NCBI RefSeq assembly: GCF_014193425.1
Contig: NZ_JACHZG010000001.1
Span: 3,755,150 to 3,819,149, forward strand
Reading direction: 5' to 3'
From: Microlunatus antarcticus
Lineage (GTDB): Bacteria > Actinomycetota > Actinomycetes > Propionibacteriales > Propionibacteriaceae
DNA: 64,000 nt
The translations under genes and the position numbers were made by a program. The notes beneath the pieces were generated by a model. The model was not told where the DNA came from. It was given only the letters and a program-made list of their open reading frames with translations, and did not search any database. Positions 55,534 to 63,218 of this stretch are shown here, piece by piece. The stretch's first letter is position 1. Each line of letters starts with the position of its first letter.

Positions 55534-56223
55534 TCAGACCGGGGTGACGAACAGGTGGGTCGAGGCCTCGCGGTCGATCTCGCAGCCCGGGAACCCGGCC
55601 GCGGACAGGCGTACGCCCAGTCCGCCGGCCTCGGCGTCGACCTCGGTGCCCGGTCGGATGCCGGCGACTCGCAGGGTGCCCATCATCTCGACGTCCTTCT
55701 GGATCTCCTCGCTCATGCGCTCGATCACCACGCGCGCCGGGGCGTCGCGGACCGCGTCGGCGAGCTGGACGTTCCCGGACCGGAACAGCGTGGCGGGCTC
55801 GACCACGCCGAGCTCGTCGAGGCCGGGGATCGGGTTGCCGTACGGGGACTCCGTCGGGCTGTTGAGCAGGTCGACGAGCTTGCGCTCGACGTCCTCGGAG
55901 ATCACGTGCTCCCAGCGGCAGGCCTCGTCGTGGACGAGCTCCCAGTCCAGCCCGATGACGTCGATGAGCAGCCGCTCGGCCAGCCGGTGCTTGCGCATGA
56001 CCCGGATGGCCCGGGACCGGCCCTCGTCGCTCAGCTCGAGGTGACGGTCGCCCTGGACGCGCACCAGGTTGTCGCGCTCCATCCGCGCGACCGTCTGGGA
56101 GACGGTCGGCCCGCTCTGGTGCAGGCGCTCGGCGATGCGGGCGCGGAGGGGGACGATCCCCTCCTCCTCCAGCTCGTAGATCGTCCGGAGGTACATCTCC
56201 GTGGTGTCGATGAGATCGCTCAC
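55534..56223 (-). CDS. ideR: Iron-dependent DtxR/IdeR-family regulator
   Basis: A 229-residue metal-activated repressor. The winged helix is [16 protein letters not shown] ... [22 protein letters not shown]. The metal and dimer domain [31 protein letters not shown] carries the Cys-x-x-x-Glu-His ligands, and Met10 is present. The cysteine (not Glu) in EACRWEH points to iron (IdeR/DtxR) rather than manganese (MntR). A C-terminal SH3-like domain completes it. The GTG is preceded by AGGAGG. Divergent from the photolyase. Confidence 0.92.
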   Translation of the reverse strand: MSDLIDTTEMYLRTIYELEEEGIVPLRARIAERLHQSGPTVSQTVARMERDNLVRVQGDRHLELSDEGRSRAIRVMRKHRLAERLLIDVIGLDWELVHDEACRWEHVISEDVERKLVDLLNSPTESPYGNPIPGLDELGVVEPATLFRSGNVQLADAVRDAPARVVIERMSEEIQKDVEMMGTLRVAGIRPGTEVDAEAGGLGVRLSAAGFPGCEIDREASTHLFVTPV

Positions 56224-56293
56224 GTTCAGCCCTCCTGGATCGGCGCACGGGCCTGTGGAGCAACGTCAGCCCTCGCGTGTGCGACCCGACCGC

Positions 56294-56299
56294 AAGACT
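56294..56299 (+). promoter_or_regulatory. -10-like AAGACT before photolyase
   Basis: AAGACT lies 7 nt before the photolyase ATG, which lacks a ribosome site. This suggests a leaderless message, though the first base is not T. Confidence 0.35.
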
Positions 56300-56306
56300 A
56301 GACGAC

Positions 56307-57704
56307 ATGACTCCCCCCGATCGCCCGGTGATCTGGTGGGTGCGGCGCGACTTCCGCCTCGCCGACAACCCCGCGCTGGGTGCCGCCGTCGACGAGGGGG
56401 CGGCCGTGCTGCCCCTCTTCGTCTCCGACCCCGTCCTGCGCCGGTCCGCCGGGCACGGCCGGGCCGCATGGCTGACGGCCGCGGTGGCCGACCTCGACCG
56501 GGTGCTGTGGGACGCGGGCGGGCCGGGTCTCACGGTGCTCGAGGGCCGGCCCGAGGAGGTCGTCCCCCGCCTCGCCGCCGCGGTGGACGCGCCCACGGTG
56601 CACGTGAGCGCGGACTTCGGCCCGTACGGACGCCGGCGGGACGGCCGGGTCGCGGCGGCGCTGGCCCGCGACGGCCGAGAGCTGCACGCGACCGGGTCGC
56701 CCTACGCGGTGGCGCCCGGCACGCTGAGCAGCCAGACCGGGACCCCGTTCCAGGTCTTCTCCCCCTTCCACCGGGCCTGGCTGGCCCGGGGCGTGCACGG
56801 CCCGGCGCCCGAGATCGACCCGACCGCGGTTTCCTGGCTCGCCCACCCGGACCGCCTGGCGGTCGAGGACCCCGACCCCGACCTCGCCGAGAAGGCGGGC
56901 GAGGCCGCAGCACGGCGCGGCTGGGAGGACTGGCTGCACCTCCAGGCCGGCGGGCCGGCGGACTACAAGCGGCTGCACGACGTCCCGGGCGCCGACGCCA
57001 CCGCGCACATCTCGGCGGCGCTGCGCTGGGGCCACCTGCACCCGAGGACGGTCCTCGCCGACCTCGCGGGGCTGGACGGCGAGGGGCCGGCGGCGATCGC
57101 CCGCCAGGTCGCCTGGCGCGACTTCTACGCCGACGTCCTCTGGCACCGGCCCGCCGCGACGACCCGTCCGGTGCAGCCACGCTTCGCCCAGCTCCACCGC
57201 GACGACCCGGCCACCTCGGAGACCGCCGCCGCGCGACTCGTCGCCTGGCAGGAGGGCCGTACGGGGTACCCGCTCGTCGACGCCGGCATGCGCCAGCTGC
57301 GGGCGGAGGGCTGGATGCACAACCGCGTACGCCTCGTCGTCGGGTCGTTCCTGGTCAAGGACCTCCACCTGCCGTGGGAGGAGGGCGCGCGCTGGTTCAT
57401 GACCTGGCTGCACGACGGCGACGTGGCCAGCAACCAGCTCAACTGGCAGTGGGTCGCCGGCTGCGGCAACGACCCGTCGCCGTTCTACCGGGTCTTCAAC
57501 CCCACGACCCAGGCGGAGAAGTTCGACCCGGACGGGGCGTACGTCCGCCGCTACGTGCCGGAGCTGGCCGGCGTCGCCGTCGAGCACGTCCACGAGCCCT
57601 GGCTCGCACCCGGCGGTCCCCCGGCGGGCTACCCCGCGCCGGTCGTCGACCACAAGACCGAGCGCCTCGAGGCCCTCGACCGCTGGAACGAGGTCCGCGG
57701 CTGA
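56307..57704 (+). CDS. phr: Deoxyribodipyrimidine photolyase
   Basis: A light-driven repair enzyme for cyclobutane pyrimidine dimers. The 465-residue product has an N-terminal antenna-binding Rossmann domain (VIWWVRRDFRLADNPAL). The FAD-binding domain shows QVAWRDFYADVLWHRP, RTGYPLVDAGMRQLRAEGWMHNRVRLVVGSFLVKDL and DGDVASNQLNWQWVAGCGNDPSPFYRVFNP, with the tryptophans of the electron-transfer chain. Class I CPD photolyase. It is followed by a 10-bp terminator hairpin with a T-run. Confidence 0.95.
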   Translation: MTPPDRPVIWWVRRDFRLADNPALGAAVDEGAAVLPLFVSDPVLRRSAGHGRAAWLTAAVADLDRVLWDAGGPGLTVLEGRPEEVVPRLAAAVDAPTVHVSADFGPYGRRRDGRVAAALARDGRELHATGSPYAVAPGTLSSQTGTPFQVFSPFHRAWLARGVHGPAPEIDPTAVSWLAHPDRLAVEDPDPDLAEKAGEAAARRGWEDWLHLQAGGPADYKRLHDVPGADATAHISAALRWGHLHPRTVLADLAGLDGEGPAAIARQVAWRDFYADVLWHRPAATTRPVQPRFAQLHRDDPATSETAAARLVAWQEGRTGYPLVDAGMRQLRAEGWMHNRVRLVVGSFLVKDLHLPWEEGARWFMTWLHDGDVASNQLNWQWVAGCGNDPSPFYRVFNPTTQAEKFDPDGAYVRRYVPELAGVAVEHVHEPWLAPGGPPAGYPAPVVDHKTERLEALDRWNEVRG

Positions 57705-57751
57705 AGCCCGCAGCCCACCCTCCCCCGCGTTCCCCCATCCCCTTGAGGAAC

Positions 57752-57804
57752 CGCTGACTCCCGCCCTGGAACCCGGCGTCGTCCCCGTCAGGAGTCAGCG
57801 TTTT
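57752..57804 (+). terminator. Terminator of photolyase gene
   Basis: CGCTGACTCC (57752-57761) pairs perfectly with GGAGTCAGCG (57791-57800), followed by TTTT. The loop is long (29 bases). The rare T-run for this genome makes intrinsic termination likely. Confidence 0.65.
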
Positions 57805-57846
57805 CTGTGGGCGAACGGGGGCAGGCGGACGAGTTCGAGAAAGTCG

Positions 57847-57875
57847 TTGACCGGCGCGCGGAGCCGACCTACCGT
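57847..57875 (+). promoter_or_regulatory. Promoter of small-ORF/RNA unit
   Basis: TTGACC (57847-57852), a 17-base spacer, TACCGT (57870-57875). The expected start is near 57882. This is among the best-formed promoters in the window. Confidence 0.7.
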
Positions 57876-57881
57876 TGCGGT

Positions 57882-58107
57882 ACACGGAAAGGAGGTGGTC
57901 CGATTCATGCATTCTCTTCGGACAAGTGAGGTGGCGGCGGCCTAGCCGTTCGACCTAGGACGCGGCGTGATCCGCTCGGTCGAGAGGCCGGCTAATCCAA
58001 GCCAACACCCGAACCCGCGAGTGCCAGACCGTCCATCTGGCCGACGTCAGGGCTCCACCGGAGCCTCGTCGCCAAGCTCGCGGGTTTGTCATGCCCGGAT
58101 CTTTTTG
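57882..58107 (+). ncRNA. Putative structured transcript with 12-codon ORF
   Basis: The region has a promoter, a tiny ORF and strong secondary structure but no long coding frame. AACCCGCGAG (58012-58021) is complementary to CTCGCGGGTT (58077-58086) over 10 bp. Inside this stem are hairpins CCAGA/TCTGG (58024-58040) and GGCTCC/GGAGCC (58051-58065). A T5 run at 58102-58106 may end it, preceded by a weak CGGG/CCCG stem that competes with the long-range pairing. The next 180 bases, to the ligase stop, hold only hairpins and a repeat. Boundaries are inferred. Confidence 0.45.
57907..57945 (+). CDS. 12-codon small ORF with extreme Shine-Dalgarno
   Basis: ATG to TAG encodes MHSLRTSEVAAA. The sequence GGAAAGGAGGTGG ends about 10 nt upstream and matches the 16S anti-Shine-Dalgarno over at least ten bases. 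Together with the promoter at 57847-57875 this argues for real and strong translation. No downstream gene lies on this strand for over 3 kb, so it is not an ordinary leader peptide. Function unknown. Confidence 0.55.
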   Translation: MHSLRTSEVAAA

Positions 58108-58220
58108 TCTCCGCTTCGCTCCGACGCGGACCGGGCTCTGGTCCGATGTCTTCCTCCCTCCCTCGGAAGCCCGCAGGTCGCACTTCTCCCGAGCCTGGGT
58201 GCCGCGGGGCTTCCTCCTAA

Positions 58221-58260
58221 GGTCGTCCAGACACCGGCGCCCGGACCGGCGTGGGTCCGG
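58221..58260. repeat. Dispersed-repeat fragment plus 7-bp palindrome
   Basis: Bases 58221-58240 are the exact reverse complement of 46772-46791 (GCGCCGGTGTCTGGACGACC). Next to it CCGGACC (58241-58247) and GGTCCGG (58254-58260) form a hairpin that can terminate the ligase transcript coming from the right. Confidence 0.65.
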
Positions 58261-58290
58261 CTCGCAGACGCGTTGGGCAGGTGGATCTGC

Positions 58291-59838
58291 CTACTCCGGT
58301 TCGCCCACCGGCAGCACCGGGCTCAGGGCCCGCACCGTCTCCAGCAGGTCCGCCTCCTCGGCCGACTTGTCGGGGCGGTAGCGGAGGACGCGCGCGAAGC
58401 GCAGGGCCACGCCGCCGGGGTAGCGCGTCGAGACCTGCAGCCCGTCGATCGCGATCTCCACCACCGTCGTCGGCTCCACGAAGACGACCCCGCGCGTACG
58501 CCGCGTCTCGAGGCCGAGGAAGTGCTCGGTCTGCCAGCGCAGCGTCTCGTCGGTCAACCCCTTGAAGGTCTTGCCCAGCATCACGAAGCCGCGGTCGGGG
58601 TCCCGGGCCGCGAGGTGGAGGTTCGACAGCCAGCCCTGCCGGCGGCCGTGGCCCCACTCCACCGCCACGACGACCAGGTCGAAGGTGTGCCGGGGCTTGA
58701 GCTTGACCCACCCCGAGCTGCGGCGACCGGCCGCGTACGGGGCGTCGAGGTTCTTGACCACGACCCCCTCGAAGCCCTGGCCGACCCAGTCGGCGAAGAC
58801 CGTCTCGACCTCCTCGGTGCTCGTCGCCACGACCCGCGGGACGATCAGGTCGGCGGGCAGCAGGGACTCCATCGCCGCGGCGCGCTCCCGCAGAGAGACG
58901 TCGAGGAAGTCCCGGCCGTCGGCGTGCAGGACGTCGAAGAAGAACGGCCGCAGCGGCAGGCGGCGCTCGGCGGCCGGGACGTCGAGGCTGCTCATCGTCC
59001 GCGAGGCCACCGCCTGGAAGACCTCGGGCCGCCCGTCGTCGCGCAGGGCCAGCACCTCGCCGTCGAGCACCAGGCGCTGGTGCGGCAGCGCGAGGACCGC
59101 GTTGACCACCTCGGGCAGCCGCGCGGTGATGTCGTCCAGGCTGCGCGTGAAGACCCGCACCGCAGCGCCGTCGCGGTGCACCTGGACGCGGATGCCGTCG
59201 AGCTTGGCGTCGACCATCGCCGGGAGCCCCGAGCGCTCCACGGCCGCCGCGGGGTCCGGCTCGCTGGCCGCGAGCATCGGTTGCACCGCCGTGCCGACCG
59301 CCAGCCCGACCGACTCCAGCGCCGCCAGCCCGCCCGCGTGCAGCAGGGCGGCGGCGGCCACGGTCGAGGAACGCAGCATCGCCGCCCGGCGTACGGCCGC
59401 CACGGGGACCTCGTACGCGACGGCGAGCGCCTCCTGGACCGCTGCCTCCGAGGCGCCCTGACGGAGCTCGCCGAAGACCAGGCCCCGCAGGAAGTGCTGC
59501 TCGGGCCCGGTCGCCCGCGCGAAGAGCGCCTCCACCGCGGCCGCCCGCACGGCGACCGAGCCCGGCCCCGCGAGGGCGGAGATGGCCTCGAAGGCCTCGT
59601 GGACCTCGGCGACGGTCAGCGTCGCGACGGTGGCCGGCGCGGGCAGGTCGCCGAGCGAACGTCCCCCCACCCCCGTCCGGCGCTGGCGCAACGAACCGAT
59701 CAGGTACGACACCACGGTCTCGAGGTCGTCGCCGTCCCCCAGGTCGGCCAGGACCGCGACGATCAGGTCCCGCTTGGCGAGCCGGCTGCGGGTGGCGCCG
59801 AGCGCGCCCCAGGTGTTCGCCAGTCGCTCGAGCAGCAT
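58291..59838 (-). CDS. ligB: ATP-dependent DNA ligase (LigB type)
   Basis: A 515-residue ligase with three regions: an N-terminal DNA-binding domain of the LigI type (GSLRQRRTGVGGRSLGDL ...), an adenylation domain and an OB fold. The nucleotidyl lysine is in MVDAKLDGIRVQVH (motif I, near residue 210). Motif III-like PFFFDVLHADG and motif IV GFEGVVVKNLDAPYAAGRRSSGWVKLKP follow. It corresponds to mycobacterial LigB, a non-essential companion of the NAD-dependent LigA. Confidence 0.94.
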   Translation of the reverse strand: MLLERLANTWGALGATRSRLAKRDLIVAVLADLGDGDDLETVVSYLIGSLRQRRTGVGGRSLGDLPAPATVATLTVAEVHEAFEAISALAGPGSVAVRAAAVEALFARATGPEQHFLRGLVFGELRQGASEAAVQEALAVAYEVPVAAVRRAAMLRSSTVAAAALLHAGGLAALESVGLAVGTAVQPMLAASEPDPAAAVERSGLPAMVDAKLDGIRVQVHRDGAAVRVFTRSLDDITARLPEVVNAVLALPHQRLVLDGEVLALRDDGRPEVFQAVASRTMSSLDVPAAERRLPLRPFFFDVLHADGRDFLDVSLRERAAAMESLLPADLIVPRVVATSTEEVETVFADWVGQGFEGVVVKNLDAPYAAGRRSSGWVKLKPRHTFDLVVVAVEWGHGRRQGWLSNLHLAARDPDRGFVMLGKTFKGLTDETLRWQTEHFLGLETRRTRGVVFVEPTTVVEIAIDGLQVSTRYPGGVALRFARVLRYRPDKSAEEADLLETVRALSPVLPVGEPE

Positions 59839-59845
59839 GAACCGA

Positions 59846-61207
59846 TCATGCAGCGTCGGTCTGACGCTTTCTGAGCCGGAGGACCAGGATCACCGTGGCA
59901 CCGAGTGCGGCAGCGAGCGCGAACACCGCCGCCGTCTCGAGCGGGAGCGTGGTCACGCTTCGCAGGTACGTGGCGTACGTGCTCAGCGTGGCGATCTGCA
60001 TCAGCGCGGCCACGACCAGGAAGCGCCGGTCGACGAAGACCGCGACCACCGCGAGCACCTCGCCGAGGAAGAAGTACCGCTCGTGCATCTCGGGGAGCAG
60101 CAGCGGCACGACCAGCGACAGCGTGGCCGCGACGAGCACCATCTCCGCCGGGTCCAGCCGCCGGCGTCGGGCGAGGAGCCAGACCGCGAACGCCAGCGCC
60201 ACTGCGGCGGCGAGGCCCAGGCCGGCCCACTTCCACGTGGTCGAGGCGTCGGCCGGGAGCCAGGCGTACCAGGTGGGCGCGTTGCTGGTGAAGCTGTGCG
60301 CGGTCGTCGTCCTGCCACCCCCTCCTCCGCCGAAGCCGCCACCGCCGCCCGGTCCACCGCCCCCGAAGCCGCCACCGCCGCGACCGCCGCCGCCGAAGCC
60401 CCCGCCCGCCCGGGCCGCTCCCCCGCCGCTCCCGCCGGCGCCCGACGGGTTGCTGATCTGGGCGGGGTAGACCGACAGCTGGCTGGCGAGGCTCCGGCCC
60501 GCGACCCAGGCCGGGACGAGTGCCGCCAGGAAGGTGGCCGGCACCAGGACCAGTCCGCGCAGGCGCTGCCGGTTCACCAGCACCAGCACGACCAGGGCCG
60601 GCAGGAAGAACAGGGCCTGCAGCTTGAAGGCGAAGGCCAGCCCGAAGAGGACGCAGGCCAGCGCCGTCTGGCGGCGCAGCAGGAGGTAGAGGCTACCGAG
60701 GCACAGCGAGGCGTAGATCGAGTCGCACTGCGCCCACCAGGCGCTGTTCAGCACCACCGTCGGCAGCAGGAACGTCGCCCCGAAGGCGATCGTCGGCAGC
60801 CACCGCGCGGCGGGGCGGACCTCGCGGACGATCCGGTACGCGACGACGGCGAGCAGCACGTCGAAGAGGATCGAGATCGCCTTGACGCCGACGAGCGGGT
60901 CGACCGGGAGGTACGAGAGGGCGGCCAGCAGGACGAGGTACGGCGTGTTGTAGTTCGAGAACGAGTCCGCGAGGCCCGCGAAGCCGCCGGCCTCGACGAG
61001 GTGGGAGTACCAGGGCAGCAGGAACGCCCTGTAGTCCCCGGACTGCTCGCCCAGCATCGGTACCCGCGCCGCGAGGCCGACGACCAGGAGCACGGCGAGC
61101 ACGACCGGCACCGCGCGTCGGCGCACTGAAGGTCGTGCGTCGATCGCGGGCGCGGCCGACGCAGCCGGGCTGCTGGCGGTCGGGATGGGGGCAGAGGTCG
61201 TCGGCAC
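59846..61207 (-). CDS. GT-C-like membrane glycosyltransferase with Gly-rich loop
   Basis: A 453-residue polytopic membrane protein (about 10 spans) like actinobacterial mannosyl/glucosyl transferases that use polyprenyl-phosphate sugars. Between spans it shows an acidic loop (GEQSGDYRAFLLPWYSHL) and WWAQCDSIYASLCLGSLYLLLRR, HERYFFLGEVLAV near the end. An extracytoplasmic loop contains an almost pure glycine stretch of about 45 residues (encoded 60304-60445). GTG 61205-61207 has GTGAGGA upstream. It lies 7 bases from the ligase. Confidence 0.83.
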   Translation of the reverse strand: MPTTSAPIPTASSPAASAAPAIDARPSVRRRAVPVVLAVLLVVGLAARVPMLGEQSGDYRAFLLPWYSHLVEAGGFAGLADSFSNYNTPYLVLLAALSYLPVDPLVGVKAISILFDVLLAVVAYRIVREVRPAARWLPTIAFGATFLLPTVVLNSAWWAQCDSIYASLCLGSLYLLLRRQTALACVLFGLAFAFKLQALFFLPALVVLVLVNRQRLRGLVLVPATFLAALVPAWVAGRSLASQLSVYPAQISNPSGAGGSGGGAARAGGGFGGGGRGGGGFGGGGPGGGGGFGGGGGGRTTTAHSFTSNAPTWYAWLPADASTTWKWAGLGLAAAVALAFAVWLLARRRRLDPAEMVLVAATLSLVVPLLLPEMHERYFFLGEVLAVVAVFVDRRFLVVAALMQIATLSTYATYLRSVTTLPLETAAVFALAAALGATVILVLRLRKRQTDAA

Positions 61208-61298
61208 GTCCTCACCCTCGCGCCGGCCGCTGTGCGCCGGCTTTGGCCGCGTTGTGGACCCCCCGTCGGTCTCGGGCGGGCCCTGCGACGATCGGGCG

Positions 61299-61979
61299 AT
61301 GAGCGCGAACGACGCCCCCGGGGTCCTGCTGGACGTCGACGGCACCCTCCTCGACACCAACTACCTGCACGCCCTCGCCTGGTGGCAGGCCTTCCGCGAC
61401 GCGGGCGTCGCCGGCGTGACGATGGCGGACACGCACCGCGCCGTGGGCATCGCGAGCCAGGGGCTCGTCGACCGGCTGGCGGCCGAGGCCGACGACAGGA
61501 CCAAGGCCAAGGTCGTGAAGCGGCACACGAAGCGCTACGCCAAGCTGCAGGACGAGGTCGTCGCGTTCTCGGGGGCAGACCATCTCGTACGCCGCTGCCA
61601 CGACGCCGGCCTCCGGGTGGTGCTGGCCACGAGCGGGCCCCGCAGCGACCTCGACTGGATGCTGCCCGCGATCGGGGTCGGCGTTGGCGTGCTGGCCGGG
61701 ACGACCACCTCGGACGACGTCGCCGAGGGCAAGCCGGCCCCGGACCTGATGACCACCGCGATGCGGCAGCACGACCTCGACCCGGCCCGGACGGTGGCGA
61801 TCGGCGACACGGTCTGGGACGTGCAGGCTGCGCGGGCCGCGGGCGTCCGGATCATCAGCCTCACCTGCGGCGGGATCTCCGGGCGCGACCTCGAGGCGGC
61901 CGGGGCCGACGAGGTCTTCGACGGCCCGTCCGACCTGGTCGACCGCTGGGACGACTCCCTGCTCGCCCGGCTGGTCTGA
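61299..61979 (+). CDS. HAD-superfamily hydrolase (phosphatase-like)
   Basis: A 226-residue haloacid-dehalogenase-fold enzyme with a helical cap (residues about 18-85). Motif I is LLDVDGTLLDTN, motif II VVLATSGPR, motif III the lysine in EGKPAPDL and motif IV AIGDTVWDVQAA. Similar to beta-phosphoglucomutase/PGPase-like phosphatases; substrate unknown. ATG 61299 begins the core exactly. It is divergent from the glycosyltransferase. Confidence 0.93.
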   Translation: MSANDAPGVLLDVDGTLLDTNYLHALAWWQAFRDAGVAGVTMADTHRAVGIASQGLVDRLAAEADDRTKAKVVKRHTKRYAKLQDEVVAFSGADHLVRRCHDAGLRVVLATSGPRSDLDWMLPAIGVGVGVLAGTTTSDDVAEGKPAPDLMTTAMRQHDLDPARTVAIGDTVWDVQAARAAGVRIISLTCGGISGRDLEAAGADEVFDGPSDLVDRWDDSLLARLV

Positions 61980-61994
61980 GCCCGGTCCGGAGGG

Positions 61995-62396
61995 CTACTC
62001 CCGGACGTCGGCCGGCTCGCCCGTGAGGGGCAGGCCGGCGGCGATCCACCCCTCGACCCCGTCGACGACGTCGGTCGCGTCGAGGCCGAGGTCACGCAGC
62101 GAGCGCGCCGCGAGCGACGAGCTGTAGCCGTGGCGGCAGACCACGACGATCCTCCGGCGGCTGCCCGCCTCGGGGATCCGGTTCGGGCTCGTCGGGTCCA
62201 GGCGCCACTCGAGGACGGTCCGGTCGATCACGAGCGCGCCCGGCAGGTCCCCGGTCCGGGCGCGGTGCGCCGCCGTCCGCGTGTCGACCAGCAGCGCGCC
62301 CGCCTGCACCGCCGCGTACGCCTCCGTGGCCGTCAGCCGCGTCCACCCGACCCGGGCGCGGGCGAGCAGGCCGTCGACGGCGCTGGGGTCGGTCAC
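61995..62396 (-). CDS. Rhodanese-like domain protein
   Basis: A 133-residue single-domain sulfurtransferase-like protein. The domain starts GALLVDTRTAAHRARTGDLPGALVIDRTVLEW. The active-site loop is VVVCRHGYSSSLAA with the catalytic cysteine, and DVVDGVEGWIAAGLPL ends it. GTG 62394-62396 gives the usual length; the longer frame runs into the rplQ terminator. It is downstream of the rplQ operon. Confidence 0.9.
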   Translation of the reverse strand: MTDPSAVDGLLARARVGWTRLTATEAYAAVQAGALLVDTRTAAHRARTGDLPGALVIDRTVLEWRLDPTSPNRIPEAGSRRRIVVVCRHGYSSSLAARSLRDLGLDATDVVDGVEGWIAAGLPLTGEPADVRE

Positions 62397-62413
62397 GAGC
62401 CGATGATGCACGA

Positions 62414-62445
62414 ACGGCGCCCACCCCGTGAGGGGTGGGCGCCGT
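62414..62445 (-). terminator. Terminator of rpoA-rplQ operon
   Basis: A perfect 14-bp stem, ACGGCGCCCACCCC (62414-62427) with GGGGTGGGCGCCGT (62432-62445), around a GTGA tetraloop, 25 bases past the rplQ stop. Confidence 0.85.
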
Positions 62446-62469
62446 GGGTGCTGCTGCTGTGGTGCTGCC

Positions 62470-63129
62470 TCAGGCCTTCTGCTCGCCCTCGGTCGGCTCG
62501 AGCGTCGCGGCCTCTTCGGCGTTGACGTCGTCGCTCGGCTGCTCCTGCTCGGAGGTCGCCTCGTCGCGCTCGTTGGTGTCCTCGACCAGCTCCTCGGCCG
62601 GGGCCTCCTGGGTCGGGGCGTCCGGGCTGACCTGGGACTCGCCACCGTCGGCGACGGCCGTGGAGCCGGCGGCCGGGGCCGCCGCCTTCTTGGCCGGTCC
62701 GCGCGTCGCGGTCTTGCGGGCCGGGGCCGGCGCGGAGCTCACCTTGGCGCGGTTCGTACGACCCGCCTCGACCGTCTCCGTGACGATCTCGATCTGCGCC
62801 ATCGGGGCGTTGTCGCCCTTGCGGGGACCCACCTTGGTGATGCGCAGGTAGCCGCCCTCGCGGTCGGCCAGGGTCGGGGCGATCTCGGTGAACAGCACGT
62901 GCACCACACCCTTGTCGCGGACCGTGGTCAGGACCGAGCGGCGGGCGTGGATGTCACCACGCTTCGCCTTGGTGATGAGCTTCTCCGCCAGCGGGCGCAG
63001 CCGCTTGGCCTTGGCCTCCGTCGTCACGATCTTGCCGTGCTCGAACAGCTGCGTGGCCAGGTTGGCCAGGATGATCCGCTCGTGCGACGGGCTGCCGCCG
63101 AGGCGGGCGCCCTTGGTCGGTGTGGGCAT
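62470..63129 (-). CDS. rplQ: 50S ribosomal protein L17 with long acidic tail
   Basis: A 219-residue large-subunit protein. The L17 core (residues 1-120: [50 protein letters not shown]) is intact. A roughly 100-residue tail follows, first Ala/Lys-rich ([20 protein letters not shown]) and then acidic and disordered (E, D, T, Q). Typical bacterial L17 is about 120 residues; actinobacteria often add a tail. It is 89 bases after rpoA. Confidence 0.96.
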   Translation of the reverse strand: MPTPTKGARLGGSPSHERIILANLATQLFEHGKIVTTEAKAKRLRPLAEKLITKAKRGDIHARRSVLTTVRDKGVVHVLFTEIAPTLADREGGYLRITKVGPRKGDNAPMAQIEIVTETVEAGRTNRAKVSSAPAPARKTATRGPAKKAAAPAAGSTAVADGGESQVSPDAPTQEAPAEELVEDTNERDEATSEQEQPSDDVNAEEAATLEPTEGEQKA

Positions 63130-63159
63130 GGTGTCCGTTCTCCAGTGTCAGGTCCGGGT

Positions 63160-63211
63160 CGCCCGCCCCGCGGACGGGGCGGGCGTTCGGCTGCCCGCGG
63201 GGTCCGCGGGC
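63160..63211. repeat. Tandem hairpins between rpoA and rplQ
   Basis: CGCCCGCCCCG (63160-63170) pairs with CGGGGCGGGCG (63175-63185), 11 bp; GCCCGCGG (63193-63200) pairs with CCGCGGGC (63204-63211), 8 bp. No T-run follows. They may be a processing or attenuation site that lowers rplQ relative to rpoA readthrough, or protect a 3' end. Confidence 0.5.
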
Positions 63212-63218
63212 GGTGGGC

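Noticed and set aside
57888..57902. Possible fragment of a 16S rRNA 3' end (aaaggaggtgg)
   Set aside because: Only the anti-Shine-Dalgarno complement matches; no flanking rRNA sequence. It is better explained as the ribosome site of the ATG at 57907.
57967..59874. Plus-strand open frame of 635 codons over the ligase
   Set aside because: Mostly antisense to ligB; its first 100 codons cross the structured region, with no ribosome site and no recognisable domain.
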